Of a stretch of DNA of 14,062 nucleotides, positions 7,329 to 14,062 are shown piece by piece. Below the pieces are notes generated by a model. It was not told the DNA's origin. It made no database searches and saw nothing but the letters and a program-made list of their open reading frames with translations. The translations under genes and the position numbers were made by a program. The stretch's first letter is position 1, and each line of letters begins with the position of its first letter. The stretch comes from CAZADS01 sp964483985. GTDB taxonomy: Bacteria > Pseudomonadota > Alphaproteobacteria > Thalassobaculales > Thalassobaculaceae. The stretch lies in the NCBI GenBank assembly GCA_964483985.1, contig CAZADS010000092.1, forward strand, positions 1-14,062, written 5' to 3'.

Positions 7329-8330
7329 TTAGACCTTATTTACCAAGGGAATTACCTGATTCACAAGTCGCTCAAACTGCCCCATTTGATCTTGTGATGT
7401 AATTCGGAGAGCAATATGTTTAACACCAGAATTTACATAAGCGCTAATTGATAAGGCACACTCTTCAGCAGACCCATAAGCAGTCCAATCTTTGGTTCGT
7501 TGGGTCAGAAACTTTATTCCATAGTAATTTTCCAAAAAAGAGTGGGATTCCGCTAAAGCCTGCTTAGGATTATCGTTAACGCAAATATTAACCACCAATG
7601 CATTATCAAGTGTATTAATTGATTTCCCTTCGTCCGTAGCCGCTTTTAAAATATGGTTCCATGCTTGGGAAAAAGTTTGCGGATTTACAGAATGTGTCAT
7701 CCAGCCATCACAAACACTTCCCACTTGTGCGAGAGTTTTCATCGGCATCCTCCCAGCGGAAGTTCCGCTGGCCAAGCGGGTTATGTTAGTAGCGGCCCAA
7801 ATTGGGGGTCTTTTTTGGAATGGCTTGGGTAAAACCTGGACATCTGTATAACCGTGATAGCTGCCATGAAAGGTAACTTTATCCTCGGCCCATAACCGTC
7901 GAAAGAGTTGGATCCGCTCCCACATAATTTGCCGACGCTGTTTGGAATTAACGCCAGTGATTAAACCCTCGTTATCCCAAACAGCCTTGCTTCCACCCCC
8001 TGTGCAGGCAACCATTAAACTTCTACCTAGAGATATCTGGTCTAGACTTGCCCATTGATACGCCAAATCCAACGCATTTCTCAGCGTAAAACTACCCATG
8101 CAGGCAGGTCCCAATCGTACCCTTTTTGTCTGGCCCGCGACAGCCGACAATAAAGCGATAGAGTCAAGTCGAGGATTTGCAAGGAACGCGTCTCCAGACC
8201 AAACCGTGTCAAAAACTTTTGACTGGTCAGCCGCAACTGCCATAGAGATCAACTCATTCGGGCTACTGTAACCCAATACAGGCCCTCTATTTGAAAGCAT
8301 TATACCAAATGTTAATCTTTTCTGATCCAT
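7329..8330 (-). CDS. LLM-class oxidoreductase (methylene-H4MPT reductase-like), divergent, first of four
   Basis: This 333-aa luciferase-like TIM-barrel protein has an N-terminal strand TFGIMLSNRGP (7-17), VWSGDAFL (43-50), DQISLGRSLMVACTGGG (97-113) and a C-terminal SGVKHIALRI segment typical of the family. The motif that is WIGG in the other three copies is IWAATN here (177-182), so this copy is divergent around the barrel strand near the cofactor phosphate. The ATG at 8330 cannot be extended because a stop codon lies two codons upstream. The best ribosome binding site, AAGGAG, overlaps the fbiC stop and is about 20 nt away, so initiation may depend on coupling to fbiC. Co-transcription directly behind fbiC favours F420 use; the substrate is not readable from sequence. 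Confidence 0.84.
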   Translation of the reverse strand: MDQKRLTFGIMLSNRGPVLGYSSPNELISMAVAADQSKVFDTVWSGDAFLANPRLDSIALLSAVAGQTKRVRLGPACMGSFTLRNALDLAYQWASLDQISLGRSLMVACTGGGSKAVWDNEGLITGVNSKQRRQIMWERIQLFRRLWAEDKVTFHGSYHGYTDVQVLPKPFQKRPPIWAATNITRLASGTSAGRMPMKTLAQVGSVCDGWMTHSVNPQTFSQAWNHILKAATDEGKSINTLDNALVVNICVNDNPKQALAESHSFLENYYGIKFLTQRTKDWTAYGSAEECALSISAYVNSGVKHIALRITSQDQMGQFERLVNQVIPLVNKV

Positions 8331-8356
8331 GAGTTATAAATATTAAAAACACTCCT

Positions 8357-10834
8357 TCAGTTTGCTGCCTCTTGTATATCAAATCCAGGACGGATTAGTC
8401 TGTCTTTAGGACCACGACCTCTAGACTTTCGCACGGGATTATTAACCACATTTGAAAGAGGTTTCGCTTCATAGGATTTGAGACTTTGTTCTTCTGACGG
8501 AATTCCATAAAGCGTAGTGCGTTGCTTTGCCTTCCTTCCTAGAGTTGAAATAACTGAATCCATTTGTTTTGGATCTAACTCTTGACCGTGACTTGCCCCT
8601 GCCGAACGAGTTATTGTCTCATTCATTAAGGTGCCACCCATATCATTAGCTCCCGCATTTAGACATAAACTAGCTCCAGATGGCCCAAGTTTGACCCATG
8701 AAGTTTGGATGTTTGGTATTATAGGATGCAGCACCAGACGAGCCACGGCATGTATTAAAATGTTCTCGCGCCAACTTGGTCCTTTTCGCGCACCTCCCTT
8801 TATATAAATTGGTGCCTCCATATGGACAAATGGCAGAGGGACAAACTCAGTGATGCCATTTGTTCTTAATTGAAGTTGTCTTAACCTGAGAAGATGCCGT
8901 GCCCAATGTATCGGGCTCTCAACGTGACCAAACATAATAGTTGAAGTTGTTGGCAAACCAACATTGTGCGCTGTTTCGATAACCTCTAACCATTGCTGGG
9001 TATTTACTTTGTCTGGACAAAGAATCGCCCGCACCTCATCGTCAAGTATTTCTGCTGCGGTACCAGGGAGACTCCCAAGACCCGCATCACGAAGTTTACC
9101 AAGAAACCTATCCAAGGTAATACCCAGAGTTGCCGCCCCTTGATGGATTTCGAGAGGAGAAAAAGCATGCACGTGCAAATCTGGGAGTTCGGTTTTTAAT
9201 GCTCGTGTAATTTCAATGTAAGTATTCCCATTGTAATCGGGGTGGATTCCCCCTTGAAGACACACTTCCGTTCCCCCTCGATCCCAAGCCTCCTTAGCTC
9301 GTCGTACAATTTCTTCTATCGTCAAATCATATGGTTTGCCGCGAAGTTGCTCGGAAGTCTTCCCTTTTGAAAATGCACAAAAACGACAGCCAAAGTAGCA
9401 AACATTTGTGTAGTTTATGTTTCTGTTGACTACATATCGAACTGTATCGCCATTCATTTCTTTGCGCAGTTGATTAGCCGCTTGAGAAACCAGTTGGACT
9501 TCCCCATCTCGTGCCTCAAACAACCGAACGATTTCATCTTCTATCAAAGGGTTGCCCGCCAATGCCTTATGGATAATTTTATCCAAAGCTACGTCAGCGA
9601 TAAATCCCTGAGTTGCCGAAATTTCTGGGATTACGTTTTCAAAACCTTCAGCAAGACCTGGCGACCAGTTCTCTGTTCTAGCAAAACCGTCTGCGTCCGA
9701 TGCTGACAGAACCGGCCCCCAAAAACCCCGATCTAGCCATACCTCATGGCCTCGAATAAATTTTGGATAAACGGACAATCGTTCTACAAGTATTTTTTCT
9801 TCACTTGCGGTGTCTTGGGCGAGAGAAGTTAAATGCGGCCATGGAGCTTCTGGATTAACATGGTCCGGCGTTATTGGAGATACACCACCCCAGTCGTTAA
9901 TCCCTGCCGCTATAAGGGCTTTTGCATCTTTAAAAGAAAGATTCGGCGGAGCCTGAATTGACATCTCTTCACCAAAAATAAGCCTGGCCACTGCTATGGT
10001 CCACTGAAGATCTAGCAGGTCTGGTTCCTTGGCATTTGACATCTTTGTATTTGGCTTTGCCCTGAAGTTTTGGATAATAATTTCCTGAATATGACCATAA
10101 CGTTCGTGCAAATTTCGCAATTCTAAAAGTGATTGGATTCTTTCTTCCCGAGTTTCTCCAATCCCTATGAGGATACCCGACGTAAATGGTACATTTTGAA
10201 CACCTGCGTCCGCTATGGTCCTCAATCTAATTTCTGGCGCTTTATCGGGTGACCCAAAGTGACATTGCCCTTTATGGAGCAATCGTTCTGAAGCACTCTC
10301 AAGCATGATCCCCATACTTACCGAAACCTCGCGGAGCATCTTAATGTCAGACGCAGTAAGCACTCCAGGATTGAGATGGGGAAATAAACCAGTTTCCTCA
10401 AACACTGACATTGCTATGTCCCGAAGATAACCAAGTGTCGAATCATAGCCCATTTTAGATAGAGCATCACTGGCAGCCGAGTATCTTAGCTCAGGTTTAT
10501 CTCCCAACGTAAACAGCGCTTCTTTGCAACCGGCCGCTTTGCCCGCTTCAGCAATGGTTAACACTTGGTCCTTGTTTAAATAGGGGCTACTCAATTCTCG
10601 CGGTGGCTGCGCGAAAGTACAATAATGGCAAACGTCGCGGCAGAGTTGTGTTAAAGGAATAAATACTTTTCGTGAGTAAGTTATTCGCCTACCGAATCCC
10701 TTGTTACGGAGATTTGCTGCAGCCGACATGAGTAATGAAGTATCTGAACATTCTGATAGCGCTAAAGACATATCAGGATCCGGCCGAATGTAGTCTTTAA
10801 TCCATCTTATTCTATTCTGCAAAATCTTTCCCAT
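8357..10834 (-). CDS. fbiC: 7,8-didemethyl-8-hydroxy-5-deazariboflavin (FO) synthase, fused CofG-CofH
   Basis: This enzyme makes FO, the chromophore of coenzyme F420, from tyrosine and 5-amino-6-ribitylaminouracil, with two radical SAM modules in one chain. The N-terminal CofG module (about 50-340) carries the iron-sulfur motif CRDVCHYC (C65, C69, C72). The C-terminal CofH module (about 465-770) carries CYFGCRFC (C479, C483, C486). Other conserved stretches are SGILIGIGET (219-228), PNTKM (261-265), CLQGGIHPDYNG (525-536) and LPGTAAEIL (589-597). At 825 aa, it is close to the actinobacterial FbiC length of about 850. The two-domain fusion is the bacterial form; archaea use separate proteins. 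The gene lies 12 nt after cofC with only a weak ribosome binding site, so it is probably translationally coupled. Confidence 0.97.
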   Translation of the reverse strand: MGKILQNRIRWIKDYIRPDPDMSLALSECSDTSLLMSAAANLRNKGFGRRITYSRKVFIPLTQLCRDVCHYCTFAQPPRELSSPYLNKDQVLTIAEAGKAAGCKEALFTLGDKPELRYSAASDALSKMGYDSTLGYLRDIAMSVFEETGLFPHLNPGVLTASDIKMLREVSVSMGIMLESASERLLHKGQCHFGSPDKAPEIRLRTIADAGVQNVPFTSGILIGIGETREERIQSLLELRNLHERYGHIQEIIIQNFRAKPNTKMSNAKEPDLLDLQWTIAVARLIFGEEMSIQAPPNLSFKDAKALIAAGINDWGGVSPITPDHVNPEAPWPHLTSLAQDTASEEKILVERLSVYPKFIRGHEVWLDRGFWGPVLSASDADGFARTENWSPGLAEGFENVIPEISATQGFIADVALDKIIHKALAGNPLIEDEIVRLFEARDGEVQLVSQAANQLRKEMNGDTVRYVVNRNINYTNVCYFGCRFCAFSKGKTSEQLRGKPYDLTIEEIVRRAKEAWDRGGTEVCLQGGIHPDYNGNTYIEITRALKTELPDLHVHAFSPLEIHQGAATLGITLDRFLGKLRDAGLGSLPGTAAEILDDEVRAILCPDKVNTQQWLEVIETAHNVGLPTTSTIMFGHVESPIHWARHLLRLRQLQLRTNGITEFVPLPFVHMEAPIYIKGGARKGPSWRENILIHAVARLVLHPIIPNIQTSWVKLGPSGASLCLNAGANDMGGTLMNETITRSAGASHGQELDPKQMDSVISTLGRKAKQRTTLYGIPSEEQSLKSYEAKPLSNVVNNPVRKSRGRGPKDRLIRPGFDIQEAAN

Positions 10835-10846
10835 TTCGCTGTTAAT

Positions 10847-11500
10847 CTATTTTAATAAGCCGAATTTCAATAATCGATCAAGAACACCGCTATTTTTTAA
10901 ATATTTATGGGTTGTCGTATTACCATCCCTAAGACAAAAGTCATACAGATCATGAGGGGTATCTATATCAAAGGCAAGACCCGGCGGGGCTATAATCTCA
11001 ACCGTGGCAGCAACAGCCTCCCCTAAAGCTCGATGTCTAGAAAAACTGCCCGGTCCAAACCTCGTCTTCATCAAACCAGGCGGAGTTAGTAAAAGGGCAT
11101 TGGTTCCATCTCCATCACGAGCAGGAGCAATGCGAATGCCTTTTAAGGGTGCACCAGCTATGAATACCTCAATATCGTTCGATGTGATCAAAGGTAGGTC
11201 TCCAGGCAAAACCAACATAGAGTCCGAACTGGAAACTCGTGGGTCGGATATGGCAGTTGCTACTGCGGCATCGTATCCTCGGTTGCTGGGCTCTAAAATA
11301 GTAGAAATACCTTCAGGAGCATCTGATGAATTGTCTGCTACAATTAAACCGCTGGAAATGAACGATGTCCGTTTCACTGCTGATAAGACATCGTGAAGCA
11401 TTGATAATACCAACTTTTTCCTCTCTAGCCCCGAAAGAATAGGTGCCAATCTACTCTTCGCATTAATTAAATTTTTTAAAGGAATGACAGCTGTAATCAT
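10847..11500 (-). CDS. cofC: CofC/FbiD family guanylyltransferase (2-phospho-L-lactate or PEP) for F420 synthesis
   Basis: This 217-aa nucleotidyltransferase activates a phosphorylated three-carbon acid with GTP to give the guanylyl diphosphate donor used by CofD. Motifs include VIPLKNLINAKSRLAP (5-20), LPGDLPLI (98-105, metal-binding Asp101), ARDGDGTNALLL (127-138), FGPGSFSRH (148-156) and DIDTPHDL (178-185, with Asp178 and Asp180). About 30 residues follow the last motif as a helical tail. The ATG overlaps the cofD stop by 4 nt (ATGA at 11500-11497). Substrate specificity (2-phospholactate, phosphoenolpyruvate or 3-phosphoglycerate) varies in this family and cannot be settled here. No other gene in the window would supply or reduce the product, so this is an open question. 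Confidence 0.94.
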   Translation of the reverse strand: MITAVIPLKNLINAKSRLAPILSGLERKKLVLSMLHDVLSAVKRTSFISSGLIVADNSSDAPEGISTILEPSNRGYDAAVATAISDPRVSSSDSMLVLPGDLPLITSNDIEVFIAGAPLKGIRIAPARDGDGTNALLLTPPGLMKTRFGPGSFSRHRALGEAVAATVEIIAPPGLAFDIDTPHDLYDFCLRDGNTTTHKYLKNSGVLDRLLKFGLLK

Positions 11501-12471
11501 CTTGAAGCCGATATATTTTCAATGAATTCAAGACAATCTAACGCCAGATTCTTTTTATCCTCGAGCGAATTCATAACAGTTTGTGTTACCAATACCTCCA
11601 ATCCCATGGATTCAATGGTTTTCCTCTGATCGGAATCAACTTCGTCTATCACTATAGCATCTATAAAATCTAAATAATATTCGGCAACAGCAGTTGCCGA
11701 AGCCGGCATCCCTAATTCAGCCATCATTTTGTCCGCTGGCCCCTTGATCGCCCTTCCTCCAACAATAGGGGAAACGTCAATTATAGGTCCGGTAACATTG
11801 CATAGTGCCGAACGCAAATTCGGCACTGCAAGAATCGGGTCTATACTCACAAAAGGATTAGAAGGGGCGATTATAATTCCATCGATTCTTTTCCGTTCTA
11901 ATCTTCCCACAATGCATGAATTAGGCCTTGCTTTATTAATGCCATCAAAACAAATACCTATCGCTTTTGGTTTACATTTTTCTTTAACAAAGTAGTGCTG
12001 AAAACTAAGTTTTCCACTTTCTGTATGCACGATTGTAGAAACAGTATCGTCGGTCATCGGTAAAATTGGAACCTTCACATTAAGAATACTAGAAATATTG
12101 CTAGTGACTTCCGTTAAACTGTGTCCAGCCGATAATTGACGTGTGCGTTCTACGTGCATTGCGAGATCAGTATCACCTAAATTAAACCAGGTTTCTCCTT
12201 TTAATTTGTTAAGGGCACCCATAAAATTCCAAGTTTCGTTTCGTCTTCCCCATCCTCTTCTATCGTCTGATAAGCCGGCTAAAGAATAAATAATACTGTC
12301 AATATCCGGAGCAATATGAAGTCCAAAATGGATAAAATCATCTGCTGTATTAGCAATAACGAAGAACTGCCCCGCATGCAGAATATTTGCAAAGCCTAAG
12401 ACCAACTTCGCTCCACCCACCCCACCGGAAAGTACCGCAAGAGCTTTGGTCTCGTTGACACATGTCCTCAC
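11497..12471 (-). CDS. cofD: 2-phospho-L-lactate transferase (FbiA/CofD)
   Basis: This 324-aa enzyme transfers the phospho-three-carbon acid from the CofC product onto FO, giving F420-0 or dehydro-F420-0. Motifs include LSGGVGGAKLVLG (14-26), ANTADDF (40-46) with FGLHIAPDID (49-58), FNLGDTDLAMHVERTRQL (96-113), the phosphate-binding IAPSNPFVSIDPILAV (201-216) and VSPIVGGRAIKGPADKMM (233-250). Length is normal. The start is GTG at 12471, which overlaps the cofE stop as GTGA (12471-12468); no good ATG lies closer to the SGGVGGAK motif. Overlaps with both neighbours indicate tight co-translation with cofE and cofC. Confidence 0.96.
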   Translation of the reverse strand: MRTCVNETKALAVLSGGVGGAKLVLGFANILHAGQFFVIANTADDFIHFGLHIAPDIDSIIYSLAGLSDDRRGWGRRNETWNFMGALNKLKGETWFNLGDTDLAMHVERTRQLSAGHSLTEVTSNISSILNVKVPILPMTDDTVSTIVHTESGKLSFQHYFVKEKCKPKAIGICFDGINKARPNSCIVGRLERKRIDGIIIAPSNPFVSIDPILAVPNLRSALCNVTGPIIDVSPIVGGRAIKGPADKMMAELGMPASATAVAEYYLDFIDAIVIDEVDSDQRKTIESMGLEVLVTQTVMNSLEDKKNLALDCLEFIENISASR

Positions 12472-13235
12472 CGAAACATATCCATTTCTCGTGAACGGAC
12501 AAGTGCATTGGCTCCCTGATGAGGGGCCTTCGATGCAAACCCCCTTATCAACACCACCGGCCTGCCCTCCGATCCCTGTCCTTGAATAAGAGATGCGGCC
12601 GACGCCAATTCATCAGCCACAGCCTGTTCACTAACCAACAATTCTCGGCCGAAAAGGTCAGATTCACCACGAAGATCTATCACGGCCGGTAAACCGGCAA
12701 CCCCAATTGCGACACCAATAGTTCCTATTCGCCATGCTCGACCCACACTATCGTTGATGATTATTCCCACCGACACACCGAACATTTCTTTAAGACTTTT
12801 TCTCAAGTTCAAGCAGCTCTCGTCGGGGTTCTCTGGCAGTAATAAGACATTCTCAGACCCTGATCTATTTTCAATATTTGAATGATCAATCCCAGCGTTT
12901 GCCATAACTAAACCTAGGTTTTGTTCAACAATTAACACGCCAAGCTTCGACCTGACTATTTCTTTGGATTCGCGCAGAATTAGTTCAACTTGACGGGAAT
13001 CTTTATCTATTGAAGAAGCGAGTTCAATAGCTTCCAAGCTGGCTTCTACGTCTTCTAAATTAACAATTCGACCTTCGATTTTTGACACAATCTTTTGGGC
13101 GATCACTAATACGTCACCATCTTGAAGAATTTCACCCGAAGAGTTTAACGCCTCCGCCACCACATCAGCTAAATTATCATTGGAACCCACTAATGGAATT
13201 CCACCCAAAGCTATCAAAGACAATCTCGCTACCAT
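12468..13235 (-). CDS. cofE: Coenzyme F420-0:L-glutamate ligase, single domain
   Basis: This 255-aa enzyme uses GTP to attach glutamate to F420-0 and build the polyglutamate tail. Motifs are GGIPLV (11-16), AQKIVSK (46-52), NAGIDHSN (113-120), NDSVGRAWRIGTIGVAIG (161-178), and a C-terminal GRELLVSEQAVADELASAA (196-214) with GRPVVLIRG (224-232). The protein ends where the archaeal CofE ends. Mycobacterial FbiB goes on with an FMN-binding dehydro-F420-0 reductase domain, which is absent here. The ATG is 8 nt after npdG; the ribosome binding site is weak (AAAGAA), so translation probably relies on coupling. The length of the glutamate tail made cannot be read from sequence. Confidence 0.95.
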   Translation of the reverse strand: MVARLSLIALGGIPLVGSNDNLADVVAEALNSSGEILQDGDVLVIAQKIVSKIEGRIVNLEDVEASLEAIELASSIDKDSRQVELILRESKEIVRSKLGVLIVEQNLGLVMANAGIDHSNIENRSGSENVLLLPENPDESCLNLRKSLKEMFGVSVGIIINDSVGRAWRIGTIGVAIGVAGLPAVIDLRGESDLFGRELLVSEQAVADELASAASLIQGQGSEGRPVVLIRGFASKAPHQGANALVRSREMDMFR

Positions 13236-13243
13236 TTTTGTAT

Positions 13244-13927
13244 TTATTCTTTATTTATGGAGCTGTCGGAACCCGTAATTTTGATCCCAGCACCATCAAT
13301 TTTATAACGATTATTCATAAAAATTAGTACTGAGGTCATAGCCTCCGCGACTATAGAATTCGCTATCACACCTGCATGCCAAGCTTTCATTCCCCCGTCC
13401 GCCGCCAATTGTACTATTTCTTCACGTGCTGCTGGATCATTGCCACAAACAAGGACATCACAATCGATTTTTCGATCAATATGAACTAAATGGTCTGCCG
13501 CAACACTCTGAAAAGCTGAAACCACTCGGACACCTGATCCCAGTAAATCTTGAGCAACTTTTGCACATGAGCCTCCATCCGGAATATGTACTGTACGAAC
13601 TTTCGGCGGAATAAGAGGCACGGTAACATCAACAAGAATTTTACCTTCTAACGCCGAGGCAATTCCTTCCAACGATACCCGATGATTTGCATACGGCACG
13701 GTGAGGACAACGAGTTCCCCTTCTTTCGCCGCCGATAAATTATTTAAACCGCGAATATTGTCCGTACGGCATTCTTGATTAAATCGTTCAGCCGCTGCCT
13801 CTGCCCGACTAGCATCTCGTGAACCTATCAGAATGGAATGCCCTGCGCAGGCCCAACGTTTGGCTAATCCAGCCCCTAATGCCCCAGATCCGCCTACAAT
13901 TGCTATAATTTTGGGATTACTTTTCAT
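13244..13927 (-). CDS. npdG: NADPH-dependent F420 reductase (F420H2:NADP+ oxidoreductase)
   Basis: This 227-aa Rossmann-fold enzyme moves hydride between NADPH and F420; in bacteria it mainly supplies F420H2. The nucleotide motif is GGSGALGAGLA (12-22) followed by IGSRDASRA, where Ser36 and Arg37 fit binding of the 2'-phosphate of NADP. Further family blocks are VDVTVPLIPPK (99-109), AFQSVAADHL (138-147, the F420-facing loop) and a C-terminal AMTSVLIFMNNRYK with AGIKITG (213-219). Length fits the family. Its ATG overlaps the stop of an upstream open frame as ATGA (13927-13924). It is the first recognisable gene of the F420 cluster here and explains how reduced cofactor for the LLM enzymes is made. 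Confidence 0.93.
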   Translation of the reverse strand: MKSNPKIIAIVGGSGALGAGLAKRWACAGHSILIGSRDASRAEAAAERFNQECRTDNIRGLNNLSAAKEGELVVLTVPYANHRVSLEGIASALEGKILVDVTVPLIPPKVRTVHIPDGGSCAKVAQDLLGSGVRVVSAFQSVAADHLVHIDRKIDCDVLVCGNDPAAREEIVQLAADGGMKAWHAGVIANSIVAEAMTSVLIFMNNRYKIDGAGIKITGSDSSINKE

Positions 13928-14061
13928 TGAATTTTATCCACATTGAACAATATTTCCATAAAATTAGATTTCGAACCAATCAGCTCAAACGAACGCATTA
14001 AACGAGTGTATCTCGTATTAGCAATACCAGTAATGGATAACCGCAGAAGTTGAAACCCAAT
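13924..14061 (-). CDS. C-terminal fragment of an unrecognised upstream gene, overlapping npdG
   Basis: A frame open from the right edge runs for 45 codons (about IGFQLLRLSITGIANTRYTR in its first 20 residues) and stops at TGA 13926-13924, overlapping the npdG ATG by 4 nt. Such ATGA overlaps are seen at other junctions of this cluster, which supports a real gene co-translated with npdG. The tail is short, with hydrophobic and basic residues alternating (RLMRSFELIGSKSNFMEILF), and I could not assign it to a family. Other frames here carry stop codons; the codon choice is unremarkable. Confidence 0.5.
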   Translation of the reverse strand: MGFQLLRLSITGIANTRYTRLMRSFELIGSKSNFMEILFNVDKIQ

Positions 14062-14062
14062 T

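Noticed and set aside
12350..12538. Minus-strand frame spanning the cofE/cofD junction
   Set aside because: It covers the overlap of two genes with clear motifs and has no recognisable protein features.
13928..14061. Resemblance of the upstream tail to the C-terminus of glutamyl-tRNA synthetase (RLSITG, ELIG)
   Set aside because: Only a few short positions agree and the usual Ser-Pro motif is missing; too weak to name the gene.

Overview
All genes in this window lie on the minus strand, so they read from the right edge to the left edge. The base composition is moderately AT-rich. The window holds a bacterial coenzyme F420 biosynthesis cluster continuous with several putative F420 user enzymes, followed by a separate TRAP transporter operon. 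A fused CofG/CofH FO synthase (FbiC type), single-domain CofE, TRAP transporters and a Tat-exported binding protein together suggest a Gram-negative bacterium. An alphaproteobacterium or another marine or soil lineage that gained F420 genes is most likely. This is inference: there is no rRNA or other phylogenetic marker in the window.

Layout, in transcription order. (1) 14061-13924: the last 45 codons of an unrecognised gene whose stop overlaps the next start. (2) 13927-8357: npdG (F420:NADP reductase), cofE, cofD, cofC and fbiC, with overlaps or gaps of 12 nt or less, which is almost the whole F420 pathway plus its NADPH-linked redox partner. (3) 8330-4332: four luciferase-like (LLM) flavin/F420 oxidoreductases in a row, the last two being tandem paralogues. 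(4) 4309-1878: a GMC-family FAD oxidoreductase and a DUF169 protein. (5) 1877-1633: an intergenic region with a probable terminator for the long operon and the 5' region of the next one. (6) 1632-1: a TRAP substrate-binding protein of the alpha-keto-acid (TakP-like) type, a hairpin with a T-tract, and a truncated DctQ small permease that runs off the left edge; DctM is presumably beyond it.

How the genes may work together: CofC and CofD attach an activated three-carbon acid phosphate to FO made by FbiC. CofE adds glutamates, and NpdG reduces F420 with NADPH. The F420H2 could then serve the LLM enzymes. The operon's tail (GMC alcohol dehydrogenase or oxidase plus DUF169) and the nearby organic-acid importer suggest a dedicated catabolic or modifying pathway for an unknown small molecule. 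No separate dehydro-F420-0 reductase (the C-terminal domain of FbiB) is present, so the origin of the lactyl-type moiety is open. I saw no tRNA, rRNA, CRISPR array, insertion sequence or phage gene.
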